From: Rhizobacter sp.
Lineage (GTDB): Bacteria > Pseudomonadota > Gammaproteobacteria > Burkholderiales > Burkholderiaceae_C
NCBI RefSeq assembly: GCF_018780185.1
Contig: NZ_JADMJX010000197.1
Location: 1-32,824, forward strand
DNA length: 32,824 bases
Direction of reading: 5' to 3'
Part shown: positions 24,184 through 32,824 of the stretch, in pieces
How the letters are laid out: every line of letters begins with the position of its first letter
Numbering within the stretch: position 1 is the first letter of the stretch
Program-made: the position numbers and the translations under genes
Notes under the pieces: generated by a model
Database searches by the model: none
What the model saw: the letters and a program-made list of their open reading frames with translations, nothing else
What the model was told of the DNA's origin: nothing

Positions 24184-26222
24184 AACTTCACCAGCACGCC
24201 GAACGACAACAGGAACGGCAGCTGCGTCACGTCCTTGCGCACCGTGTAATCGGCGTTGTAGCTGTAGCCCGAGATGTTCTTGCGCGCATAGGCGTTGATC
24301 ACCTCGCCGAAGAAGCGGTAGCGCGGTGACAGCACCCAGTCGGCGCGCAGGTCGAGCCGGTGGTAGCTCGGCAGGCGCTCTGAGTTGACCCCGCCGTAGA
24401 GCGGGCGCACCCGGCCGTCGGGGTAAGGCACGGGGTCGGGGCCCTTGATGGGCGTGTTGGGCGCACCGGTGTGGTAGCTCCACTTGGCACCGAACTGCCA
24501 GCGATCCGACTGCTTGTACTGCAGCACCAGGTTGGCGATCACCGGCTGGTCGAACTCGAACGGGAACTCCTGGCCGGTGATGTCGTTTTGCCGCCGTGCG
24601 CGCGACAGGCTCAGTGACAGCCAGCCCGAGAACCTGGAGGCGCTGTCTTTCGCGGCGCCCTTCTTGAGCAGGAGCTCCAGGCCGTGTGCGCGGCCGCTGG
24701 CGCCGTTGACGTAATTGACCGGCCGCTCGGCGGCCACCACGAAGTCGCTGAACTTCTTTTGGTACGCCTCGACGCGCCACGACCAGTCTTCGTCGAGCTG
24801 CTGCGACACCCCCAGCACGCCGTGCGTGGCCCGCAGGTGCCACAGGCCGGTGTTGCCAAAGCCGGCCAGCACCTGGTCACCGGCCGGGAACTGGTTGTGG
24901 CGGCCCCAGGCGGCAGTGAACAGCAGGCTGGGTGACCACTTCCATTCGGCGCCGACACGCGGCTCGGTGTAGCGTCGGTCGAGGTAGCCATCATGGCTGT
25001 GGTGCACGCCACCGGTGAAGGCCCAGTCGGGCGTGGCCTGCCAGCGGTTCTTGGCGTAGAGGTTGGTGATGCTGGCGTTGATGCGGCCGGTGCCCTGCAC
25101 CCGCTCGGCGCTGGTGAAGTCGCATTCGGCCTCGAACTCGGTGCAGCGGGCGTTGAGCGCATCGATGTCGTATTCGGCCCGCACCGATTGCAGTGACCCG
25201 CCGAGCGAGGTGTCGTGCTCGGCCGAAGGCTTGAACTTGAACTGCTCGCGCACAAACCAGGTGTGGGTGCGCGCCGTGGCGTTGAGCGCCGTGCCGACCT
25301 GGCTGGTGTTGGTGTCGAGCGTGTGGCCGAGCGCGAGCTTGTTGCTGGTGCCGCTGCTCAGGTCGGCGTCCCACACCACGGCCTGGGTGCCGTAGCTGGT
25401 GTCGATGGCGCTGTCGCCGGCGAGCACCGGCTGCTGCGTGCCGAGGCCTGACGTGGTCGGGATCTTGAAGTCGATGCTGTCCGACGCGCCGGTGGCGTGA
25501 AAGCTCAACTGATGTTGCGCATTCAGGTTCCAGATGTACTTGCCCTGGTAGTCGTAGTAGCGCGGCACGGTGATGATGACGCCCGAGTCTTCGTCTTCGA
25601 CCGTGTCGACCAGCAGGTCGATGTAGCTGCGCTTCACGGCGAAGTAGAACGACTGCTTGTCGTTGACCGGCCCTTCGACCAGGAAGTCGGCGCCCAGCAG
25701 GCTGACGTTGATGACCCCGCCCAGGCGGTCGGTGCGCGGGTTGCGCAGGCTCACGTCGAGCACCGCGCCGATCACGTCGGCGTATTCGGGGCCGAAGGCG
25801 GCGCTGTAGAGCTCGAACTGGTTCACCAGGTCGCTGTGCACCACGCTCACCAGGCCACCCACGTGGAACAGGTAGCCCACCGGCAGGAAGTCGATGTAAT
25901 AGGCGTTGTCGTTGGGCCGCGAGCCGCGCACCGCGGGCTCGCTGCTGCTGTCGCTGGAGGTCGCCACGCCAGGCAGGCTTTGCAGCGCCTTCATGGTGTC
26001 GCCGGCCGTGCCGGGCACCGTGCGCAACTCGTCGCCGGTGAGCACGGTGCGGCTGGCGGGGCTGGCCGGGCGGCGGCTGGTGATCTCGACCGGCGCCAAG
26101 GTGGTGGCCGCCGGGCTGGCGGCACTGGCGGGCGCCTCGGGGGCGGCGGGTTGGGCCATCACGATCGGGGTGGCCAGAGCTGTGGCGACAACAACCCAGT
26201 ACCCGCGGTTCTTCAAACGCAT
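24180..26222 (-). CDS. TonB-dependent receptor
   Basis: 680 aa; signal-like N-terminus, plug-like LQSLPGVATSSDSSSEPAVRGSRPNDNAYYIDFLPVGY, beta-barrel pattern, C-terminal LSFGVLVKF. Confidence 0.9.
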   Translation of the reverse strand: MRLKNRGYWVVVATALATPIVMAQPAAPEAPASAASPAATTLAPVEITSRRPASPASRTVLTGDELRTVPGTAGDTMKALQSLPGVATSSDSSSEPAVRGSRPNDNAYYIDFLPVGYLFHVGGLVSVVHSDLVNQFELYSAAFGPEYADVIGAVLDVSLRNPRTDRLGGVINVSLLGADFLVEGPVNDKQSFYFAVKRSYIDLLVDTVEDEDSGVIITVPRYYDYQGKYIWNLNAQHQLSFHATGASDSIDFKIPTTSGLGTQQPVLAGDSAIDTSYGTQAVVWDADLSSGTSNKLALGHTLDTNTSQVGTALNATARTHTWFVREQFKFKPSAEHDTSLGGSLQSVRAEYDIDALNARCTEFEAECDFTSAERVQGTGRINASITNLYAKNRWQATPDWAFTGGVHHSHDGYLDRRYTEPRVGAEWKWSPSLLFTAAWGRHNQFPAGDQVLAGFGNTGLWHLRATHGVLGVSQQLDEDWSWRVEAYQKKFSDFVVAAERPVNYVNGASGRAHGLELLLKKGAAKDSASRFSGWLSLSLSRARRQNDITGQEFPFEFDQPVIANLVLQYKQSDRWQFGAKWSYHTGAPNTPIKGPDPVPYPDGRVRPLYGGVNSERLPSYHRLDLRADWVLSPRYRFFGEVINAYARKNISGYSYNADYTVRKDVTQLPFLLSFGVLVKF

Positions 26223-26262
26223 CTCACTCCCTTCGTGGCGTCTGCGCGCCCAGGCCTGCAAC

Positions 26263-27552
26263 TCAGGCGGTACCAAACTTGGTGTCGAAGCGGATGCCGA
26301 CCTTCTGCAACAGCTCGGTGGGCAGCAACCCGCCGGCACACACGATCACCGCATCGTTGCGGTGGCTGGCCACGCGCCCCTCGTGCTCGATGTGCACGCT
26401 GCGGGCTTCGATCGATTTCACCTGCGACTTGAGCAGCACCTTCAGGCGGCCGGCCTGTTGCTGCTGCTCCAGCAGCATGCGGTTCTTTTGTTTCACGCGT
26501 GCGAAGGCCTCGCTGCGGTACGACAGCGTGACCTCGGTGCCAGGCTCTTGCGACAAGGCAATGGCCGCTTCGAGCGCGCTGTCGCCACCGCCCACCACCA
26601 GCACCGCCTGGCCGCGGTATTGCTCGGCGTCGACCAGGCGGTAGACCACCTTCGGTGTTTCTTCGCCCGGCACGTCGAGCTTGCGCGGCGTGCCGCGCCG
26701 GCCCATGGTCAGCAGCACCGTGCGGGTGCGGTACTCGTGCTGGCTGCTGCGCACCACGAAGCCACCGTCGCGCGGCTCGATGCCCAGCAGCTGCTCGCGA
26801 AAGGCGATCTTGAGCCCGGTCTTGGCGACGATGCCGTTCCAGAAGTCGAGCAGCTTTTCTTTCTGCACTTCGCCAAACTTCACCTTGCCCACCAGCGCCA
26901 GCTCCACCGGCGCCGTCATCGCGATCTTGTTGCGCGGGTAGTGAAAGACCGCACCGCCGAGCGAGCTCTCTTGTTCAAGCAGCTTGTAGCGCAGCTTGTG
27001 CTGAATGGCCGACAAGCCCGCCGACAACCCGGCCGGCCCGCAACCGACGATCACGACGTCGTAATCGTGCTGCCCGCCCGTGCGCTTGCGGATGGCATCC
27101 ATCGCCTGCCGACCCTGCTCGGCCGCCTTGCGGATCAGGCCCATGCCACCCAACTCGCCGGCGATGAAGATGCCCGGCACATTGGTCTCGAACTCGGGGC
27201 TGATGTTGGGGATGTCGACGCCGCGCCGCTCGGTGCCGAACACCAGCTGGATCGCGTCGACCGGGCAGGCCGTGAGGCAGGCCCCGTGGCCGATGCAGGA
27301 GGCCGCGTTGATGAGCACCGCCTTGCCGTGGATGATGCCGAGCGCCTGCTCGGGGCAGGCCGCCACGCACGAGCCCGAGCCGATGCAGATGTTGCCGCCC
27401 ACCACCGGGTGCAGCGACTGCGGCTCGGCCATGCCGGTGGCGATCGACTCTTCGAGCTGGGCCACGTGCTGGCGCTGGCGGCGTGCCTGGCGACGCAGGT
27501 ACAGCACCGTCACCACGATGAAGATCGCCGCGTAGAGGTAGAGCCAGTTCAC
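26263..27552 (-). CDS. Membrane-anchored ferredoxin-like / FAD-NAD(P) pyridine nucleotide-disulfide oxidoreductase-like protein
   Basis: N-terminal TM MNWLYLYAAIFIVVTVLYL; CIGSGSCVAACP and CIGHGACLTACP; VVIVGCGPAGLSAGL (FAD), VLVVGGGDSALEAA (NADP). Confidence 0.9.
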   Translation of the reverse strand: MNWLYLYAAIFIVVTVLYLRRQARRQRQHVAQLEESIATGMAEPQSLHPVVGGNICIGSGSCVAACPEQALGIIHGKAVLINAASCIGHGACLTACPVDAIQLVFGTERRGVDIPNISPEFETNVPGIFIAGELGGMGLIRKAAEQGRQAMDAIRKRTGGQHDYDVVIVGCGPAGLSAGLSAIQHKLRYKLLEQESSLGGAVFHYPRNKIAMTAPVELALVGKVKFGEVQKEKLLDFWNGIVAKTGLKIAFREQLLGIEPRDGGFVVRSSQHEYRTRTVLLTMGRRGTPRKLDVPGEETPKVVYRLVDAEQYRGQAVLVVGGGDSALEAAIALSQEPGTEVTLSYRSEAFARVKQKNRMLLEQQQQAGRLKVLLKSQVKSIEARSVHIEHEGRVASHRNDAVIVCAGGLLPTELLQKVGIRFDTKFGTA

Positions 27553-28694
27553 TTCACCACCGTATTGATCTCGATGCGCAAGCCGCTCGCACCCACCGCC
27601 ACCGGCGCCGACTGGCCCGACAGGTCACCGGCCTTCGGAATCGCGTCGCCGCTCTTGCTGATGCGCGCGCTCACGATCACCTTGGAGGCGCTCGACAGCT
27701 TGGCCGTGGGGGCCATGGCCAGGCTGTCGTCGAGCTTGAAATCGAGCGGCAGGTCTTTCACCTGCTTGCGCAACACGGCGAGCGGCATCGCACCCCCCTC
27801 GGCCGCACGTGCAAACACGAACAGCGTGTCGCCCGGGCTGGCCTGTTTGGCCAGGGCGGGCGCCATGGAGACCTGACCACTCACGCTGGCCGAGGCCGCC
27901 GCAACGACCGGTGCCGCAGCGGCCGCCGGCAGCTTGCCCAGCTCGCGCGCCTCGGCCGCGCCGCCCTTGGCCTGCTGCACCAAGGCGCTGTCGGCCGGGC
28001 CGACCTGCACGGCTCGGTCCCAATGTTTCACGGCCGCCGCGTAGTCCTTGCGTTCGAAGGCTTCGGTGCCGGCGAGCGCCAGGGCCTTGAGGTTGTCGGG
28101 TTCGAGCTTGAGCGCCCGCGCGATCAAGCGCGCGGGCTCCCCGCTCAGCTGGCGCTGGTTCTGCGTGGCCAGCGCGTCGGCGTAGTCGGCCAACAGGCTG
28201 GCATCGTCGGCCTGCAGCTCGACGGCCTTCTTGTAGGCGCTCACCGCCTCCGGGTTGCGGCCCAGCACGGCGTACGAACGGGCCAGCATGGCCCAACCGT
28301 CGGCATCGTCGGGCTGCGCTTTCAGGCGCTCGGCGAGCTTGTCGGCCATCGCCGCAATCTGCTCGAAGCTCATCGCATGGGGCTGGCCGGCCGGCGCCGA
28401 TGCACCGTCGTTCGCAGGCACCGCCTCGGTCAGGCGTTCAGGTGAGCCCGTCCACCAGTAGCCCGCAGCCGCCACCACCAGCACCGCCACGGCCAGCAGG
28501 CTCAGCAGCTTGCCGGGCACGCGCAGCGAAGGGGCACCCGCCGCTGCGCCGGGCGCGCTCATCACCGCATCGACAAGGCGGCGCTCCAGCTGGGCACGGC
28601 TCTCCTGGTAGGCGGCATCACTCAAGGCGCCGCTGGTGTGCAGCTCGGCAAGCTGCTGCAGCTGCTTGCGCAGTGCGGGAACGTCGTCACTCAT
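27549..28694 (-). CDS. ccmI: Cytochrome c-type biogenesis protein CcmI
   Basis: N-terminal TM then TPR-like repeats (DDADGWAMLARSYAVLGRNPEAVSAYKKAVEL); C-terminal domain; operon position. Confidence 0.88.
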   Translation of the reverse strand: MSDDVPALRKQLQQLAELHTSGALSDAAYQESRAQLERRLVDAVMSAPGAAAGAPSLRVPGKLLSLLAVAVLVVAAAGYWWTGSPERLTEAVPANDGASAPAGQPHAMSFEQIAAMADKLAERLKAQPDDADGWAMLARSYAVLGRNPEAVSAYKKAVELQADDASLLADYADALATQNQRQLSGEPARLIARALKLEPDNLKALALAGTEAFERKDYAAAVKHWDRAVQVGPADSALVQQAKGGAAEARELGKLPAAAAAPVVAAASASVSGQVSMAPALAKQASPGDTLFVFARAAEGGAMPLAVLRKQVKDLPLDFKLDDSLAMAPTAKLSSASKVIVSARISKSGDAIPKAGDLSGQSAPVAVGASGLRIEINTVVK

Positions 28695-29146
28695 GCTTTG
28701 TCTTCCATCACATCCAGGTCGTCGGGTTCGAAGCGATCGGCGCTCAGCCGCTGGCGGCGCCGGATCACGATCACCAGCACCGCCCCGCCGATCAGCAACA
28801 GCAGCATCGGGCCGAACCACAAGAAGGCCGTGCTTGCATTCAGTGGTGGGCGGTAGCGCACGAAGTCGCCATAACGCGCGGTCATGTAGTCGATGATCTG
28901 CTGGTCGCTGTCGCCGCGCTGGATCATCTCGCGCACCTGGGCGCGCAAGTCGACCGCCAGAGCGGCCTGCGAGTCGGCAATGGTCTGGTTCTGGCACACC
29001 AGGCAGCGCAGCTCGGAGGCAATGCGCTGCATGCGCGCCTCGGTCACCGGGTCTTGCGCCGCAGGCTCGGCCTCCTTGGCCGCGCCGGCCACCGGGGCAC
29101 ACAGGGCCACGCAGAGCAGCAGGCCACCGACCAGGCGATCAAACAT
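28691..29146 (-). CDS. ccmH: Cytochrome c-type biogenesis protein CcmH
   Basis: RIASELRCLVCQNQTIADSQAALAVDLRAQVREMI, YGDFVRYRPP. Confidence 0.96.
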   Translation of the reverse strand: MFDRLVGGLLLCVALCAPVAGAAKEAEPAAQDPVTEARMQRIASELRCLVCQNQTIADSQAALAVDLRAQVREMIQRGDSDQQIIDYMTARYGDFVRYRPPLNASTAFLWFGPMLLLLIGGAVLVIVIRRRQRLSADRFEPDDLDVMEDKA

Positions 29147-31097
29147 GGCGGGCTCCGGGCAGTGCCTCCACCGGCGCAGCTTCGTCGCGCCGCGCCCGCG
29201 CGCGATAACGCCGGTCGCTGGCAGCCAGCAAGCCGCCGAAGGCCATCATCAGGCAGCCGCCCCACACCCAGCCGATGAGTGGCTTGACGTACACGCGCAC
29301 GATCCACGCATCACCCTCGACCGGCTCGCCCAGCGACACGTACAGGTCGCGCAGGAAGCCGGGGCGAATGGCCGCCTCGGTCATCGGGTTGCGCTGAACG
29401 CGGTAGACACGCTTCTCGGGCCGCAGCGTCGCCACCGGCTTGCCATCGCGGGTGACCTCGACGTTGCCTTGTGCGGCTTCGTAGTTGGCGCCATTCACGT
29501 CGCGCACACCGAGCAGCGTGAAGGTGTAGCCGCTGACCTGCGTGCTGTCGCCGATGTTCATCTTGAGGTCGCGCTCCACCTCGTAGCTGCGCACCACCGT
29601 GACGCCGAAGATGAAGGCCGCTACACCCAGGTGCGCGATCATCATGCCGACCATGGCGCGTGGCAGCTGGTGCAGGCGCTGGCGGCGCTCCCACAGGTCG
29701 GTGCCGACGCTCGCGACGACCCACCAGCCCATCAGGAAACCCAGCACCGTCATCAGCGAGGCACCGCCCGCCGCCCAGGCGCTGAGCGCGGTGGCGACCA
29801 CCGCCACACCCACGGCCCAGCGCAAGCGGGTGGCGAGCTCAGGCAAGGCAGCCTCTTTCCAGCGCGCGAGCGGCCCCACGCCAAGCAAGAAGACCAGCGG
29901 CACCATCAACGGCACGAACACGGTGTCAAAGTACGGCGGGCCGACCGAGATCTTGCCCAGGTTCAACGCGTCGAGCACGAGTGGGTAGAGCGTCCCCAGC
30001 AGCACCGCGCCGGTGGCCACCACCAGCAGCACGTTGTTGGCCAGCAGCAGCGTCTCGCGCGAGAGCAGCGCAAAGCGTGCGCCCAAGCCCACGCTCGGCG
30101 CACGCCAGGCGTAGAGCGCGAGCGACGAGCCGATCACCACCGCCAGGAAGGCGAGGATGAACAGGCCGCGCCGCGGGTCGGTGGCAAACGCATGCACCGA
30201 CGACAACACGCCCGAGCGCACGAGGAAGGTGCCCAGCAGCGAAAGCGAAAACACCAAGATGGCGAGCAGCACCGTCCAGGCCTTGAAGCTGCCGCGCTTC
30301 TCGGTGACCGCCAGCGAGTGGATGAGCGCCGTGCCTGCGAGCCAGGGCATGAAAGAGGCGTTTTCCACCGGGTCCCAGAACCACCAGCCGCCCCAGCCCA
30401 GCTCGTAGTAGGCCCACCAGCTGCCCATCGCGATGCCCACGGTGAGGAAGACCCAGGCGATGCTGGTCCAGGGGCGGGTCCAGCGGGCCCACTCGGCGTC
30501 GAGCTTGCCGCCGATGAGCGCGGCCACCGCGAAGGCAAACGCCACCGAGAAACCCACATAACCCATGTAGAGCGTGGGCGGGTGAAACACCATGCCGGGG
30601 TCTTGCAGCAAGGGGTTGAGGTCGCGCCCGTCGAGCGGCACCGGGAACAGGCGCTCGAAGGGGTTGGAAGTGACCAGCATGAAGAGCAGGAAGCCCACGC
30701 TGATGAGCCCCATCACTGCGAGGATGCGCGCGAGCACCGCCATCGGCAGGTGGCGGCTGAACTGCGCCACCGCGAGCATCCACACGCACAGCATCAGCAC
30801 CCACAGCAGCAGCGAGCCTTCGTGGCCGCCCCACACGCCGGCGATGCGGTAGGGCAGCGGCAGTGCGCTGTTGGAGTTGGAGGCGACGTAGAGCACCGAG
30901 AAGTCGTGCCGCACGAACGAGGCCACCAGGCAGGCCATGGCCACGCACACCAGCACGAAGAGCAGGCGTGCCGCAGGCCGCGCCACCGCCATCCAGTCGT
31001 CTCGGCCCTGGGCGGCACCGAGCATCGGCAGCGTGCCCAACACAGCGGCCACGCCCAGCGCCAGCCAGAGCGTGAAGTGACCCAGCTCAGGGATCAT
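29139..31097 (-). CDS. ccmF: Heme lyase CcmF
   Basis: MIPELGHFTLWLALGVA; GVWGGHEGSLLLW; GGWWFWDPVENASFMPWL; about 650 aa, multiple TMs. Confidence 0.96.
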   Translation of the reverse strand: MIPELGHFTLWLALGVAAVLGTLPMLGAAQGRDDWMAVARPAARLLFVLVCVAMACLVASFVRHDFSVLYVASNSNSALPLPYRIAGVWGGHEGSLLLWVLMLCVWMLAVAQFSRHLPMAVLARILAVMGLISVGFLLFMLVTSNPFERLFPVPLDGRDLNPLLQDPGMVFHPPTLYMGYVGFSVAFAFAVAALIGGKLDAEWARWTRPWTSIAWVFLTVGIAMGSWWAYYELGWGGWWFWDPVENASFMPWLAGTALIHSLAVTEKRGSFKAWTVLLAILVFSLSLLGTFLVRSGVLSSVHAFATDPRRGLFILAFLAVVIGSSLALYAWRAPSVGLGARFALLSRETLLLANNVLLVVATGAVLLGTLYPLVLDALNLGKISVGPPYFDTVFVPLMVPLVFLLGVGPLARWKEAALPELATRLRWAVGVAVVATALSAWAAGGASLMTVLGFLMGWWVVASVGTDLWERRQRLHQLPRAMVGMMIAHLGVAAFIFGVTVVRSYEVERDLKMNIGDSTQVSGYTFTLLGVRDVNGANYEAAQGNVEVTRDGKPVATLRPEKRVYRVQRNPMTEAAIRPGFLRDLYVSLGEPVEGDAWIVRVYVKPLIGWVWGGCLMMAFGGLLAASDRRYRARARRDEAAPVEALPGARHV

Positions 31098-31252
31098 CTC
31101 TGCTCGGTCGCTGACTGCCTGGCCCGGCGGTGCCGCATCGCGGCCATCACCGGCTCGACCAGCATGAAGGCCGCCGTGACCGCATACGAGCCCCACACGT
31201 AGAGGCCGTAGCCGCCCATCGCGAAAAACTCCGAGGCGCTGTTCCAGTTCAT
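31094..31252 (-). CDS. ccmD: Heme exporter protein CcmD
   Basis: 52-aa single-TM protein MNWNSASEFFAMGGYGLYVWGSYAVTAAFMLVEPVMA between ccmC and ccmF. Confidence 0.85.
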   Translation of the reverse strand: MNWNSASEFFAMGGYGLYVWGSYAVTAAFMLVEPVMAAMRHRRARQSATEQR

Positions 31253-32046
31253 CAGCGTGCTCCTTCTTTCAACTGCTCGCCAACCCAGGCGGCATCGCGT
31301 TCGCGCTCGAGGATGACGGCGCGGGTGCGTGTGAACACCACCGCAAACGCATAGGCCCAGAAGGCCAGCGTCATCAACAGCATGGCGGTGAGCATGGTGC
31401 TGGCCATCTTGGGCGCAGCCGTCATGCTGATGGTGGCGCCCTGGTGCAGCGTGTTCCACCACTTCACCGAGAAATAGATGATCGGCACGTTGATCGCGCC
31501 GATGATGGCCACCAGCGCACCGGCGTTGTCGGCCCGGCGGGTGTCGTCGATGGCTTCGACCAGTGCGATGTAGCCGAGGTAGAGAAACAAGAGGATCAGC
31601 TCGGAGGTGAGCCGCGCGTCCCACACCCACCAGGTGCCCCAGGTGGGCTTGCCCCAGAAGGCGCCCGTCCACAGCGCAACGAAGGTGAACATGGCGCCGG
31701 TGGGGGCGATCGAGCGCGCCACCATCGATGCAAGCCGCGCCTTGAAGGCCCAGCCGATGCCGGCCCAGAAGGCCATCACGAGGTACAGCAGCATCGACAT
31801 CCAGGCGGCAGGCACGTGGATGAAGATGATGCGGTACGACTCGCCTTGCGTCGCGTCGGTGGGCGCGACGAAAAACCCGATGTACAGGCCGGCGATGCTG
31901 AGCGCGATGGCCGCGACCCAGAACCAGGGGATGAGCGCACCCGACAGGCCATAGAAGCGTGACGGCGCGGCAAAGGTGAACAGGCGCATCGACGGCAGTT
32001 TGGAAGGCGAGTTCATGTCGTTCCTAGAAGGCTCGGTCAAGGTCAT
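31252..32046 (-). CDS. ccmC: Heme exporter protein CcmC (start may be internal)
   Basis: HVPAAWMSMLLYLVMAF, WGKPTWGTWWVWDARLTSELILLFLYLGY. Confidence 0.95.
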   Translation of the reverse strand: MTLTEPSRNDMNSPSKLPSMRLFTFAAPSRFYGLSGALIPWFWVAAIALSIAGLYIGFFVAPTDATQGESYRIIFIHVPAAWMSMLLYLVMAFWAGIGWAFKARLASMVARSIAPTGAMFTFVALWTGAFWGKPTWGTWWVWDARLTSELILLFLYLGYIALVEAIDDTRRADNAGALVAIIGAINVPIIYFSVKWWNTLHQGATISMTAAPKMASTMLTAMLLMTLAFWAYAFAVVFTRTRAVILERERDAAWVGEQLKEGAR

Positions 32047-32715
32047 TCATTCGGTCGAAATGCGCAGCGCGGCCGCCGTGGCCCAGGGCGCGAGCAAGCT
32101 GGTCACGATCAACAGCGCACCCAGCAAAGAATAGTGCCCCTGAGCCGAGATGCCCGACTCCACCGCGCCCACCGCGCCGGTGCCAAAGATGAGCGCCGGG
32201 ATGCACAGCGGCAAGATCAGAAGGATAAGCAGCACTCCCCCGCTGCGCAGCCCAAGCGTGAGCGCCGCGCCCACGCCGCCGAGCAGGCTCAGGATGGGCG
32301 TGCCCAGCAGCAGGCTGAAGGTGAGCGCGGCAATGGCGTCGGCGTTCATGCCGAACAGCAGGCCGAACAGCGGCGCCACCAGGATCAGTGGCAGCCCGGT
32401 CAGCATCCAGTGCGCCAGCGCCTTGGCCGCGGCAATCAACACCGGCGACTCGCCGCACAGCAGCATCTGCTCCAGCGAACCATCGGCATGGTCGGCGGCA
32501 TAGAGCTGCGTCACCGACAGCATGGCCGCCATCAGGGCACAGACCCACACCACGCCGGGGGCGATCTGGCGCAGCATCTGCGCTTCGGGGCCGACGCCGA
32601 GCGGGAACAGGCTCACCGCCACGGTGAAGAAGGCGATCGGCAACAAGGCCTCGATGCGGCGGCGCGCAGCGAGGCGCAGGTCGCGCGCCAGCACGGCCGT
32701 GAATGCACCGCTCAT
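32047..32715 (-). CDS. ccmB: Heme exporter protein CcmB
   Basis: 222 aa polytopic protein; ARDLRLAARRRIEALLPIAFF, ADHADGSLEQML; operon position. Confidence 0.93.
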   Translation of the reverse strand: MSGAFTAVLARDLRLAARRRIEALLPIAFFTVAVSLFPLGVGPEAQMLRQIAPGVVWVCALMAAMLSVTQLYAADHADGSLEQMLLCGESPVLIAAAKALAHWMLTGLPLILVAPLFGLLFGMNADAIAALTFSLLLGTPILSLLGGVGAALTLGLRSGGVLLILLILPLCIPALIFGTGAVGAVESGISAQGHYSLLGALLIVTSLLAPWATAAALRISTE

Positions 32716-32824
32716 GTCACGGCCACTTCATCGAGCTGCACCACCACCGGCTGCGGCTCGCGCAGCGTGAGCGCCTGGTGGCTGGTGAGCACCACGCTGC
32801 CGCCGCGCTGCGCATGGCGCGTGA
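32712..32824 (-). CDS. ccmA: CcmA heme exporter ATP-binding protein, C-terminal fragment cut by window edge
   Basis: My minus-strand reading gives RHAQRGGSVVLTSHQALTLREPQPVVVQLDEVAVT*; ATGA overlap with ccmB. Confidence 0.8.
   Translation of the reverse strand, partial: TRHAQRGGSVVLTSHQALTLREPQPVVVQLDEVAVT

Overview
This is a GC-rich chromosomal window with Burkholderiales-like gene content (taxonomy is inference). I found no rRNA, tRNA, CRISPR array or intact transposon. Four blocks are visible. (1) ~0-2 kb: an enoyl-CoA hydratase-family gene, then ~1.3 kb without convincing coding sequence. (2) ~2.1-19.2 kb: an apparent low-oxygen/dormancy-type island. It holds a GYD protein + diaminopimelate-dehydrogenase-like gene, archease-RtcB-CapA-like, nitroreductase + ribosome-hibernation (S30AE)-cold-shock fusion, a PCMT-erythromycin-esterase-like fusion, a CBS-domain remnant, an HlyD/ABC/permease/permease exporter, and an ACP-AMP ligase-acyltransferase fusion. 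(3) ~19.2-22.6 kb: a chromate operon, chrB-chrA-(SOD-like/rhodanese)-ChrB C-terminal-like. (4) ~22.6-32.8 kb: CxxC carboxymuconolactone decarboxylase-like gene, AraC regulator, TonB-dependent receptor, and a cytochrome c maturation operon (ccmA'-B-C-D-F-H-I plus a membrane-anchored FeS/flavoprotein) with no ccmE or ccmG at their usual places. The main finding is that four divergent intergenic regions in block 2 each carry a 14-bp dyad fitting TTG(A/C)-N6-(T/G)CAA (FixK/FNR-type box), each 56-62 bp from at least one start codon. Two of these also share a CCTAAG(C/G)TGG element at an identical 19-bp spacing. This suggests a locally encoded CRP/FNR-family regulon that links RNA repair, ribosome hibernation, protein repair and lipid synthesis/export.
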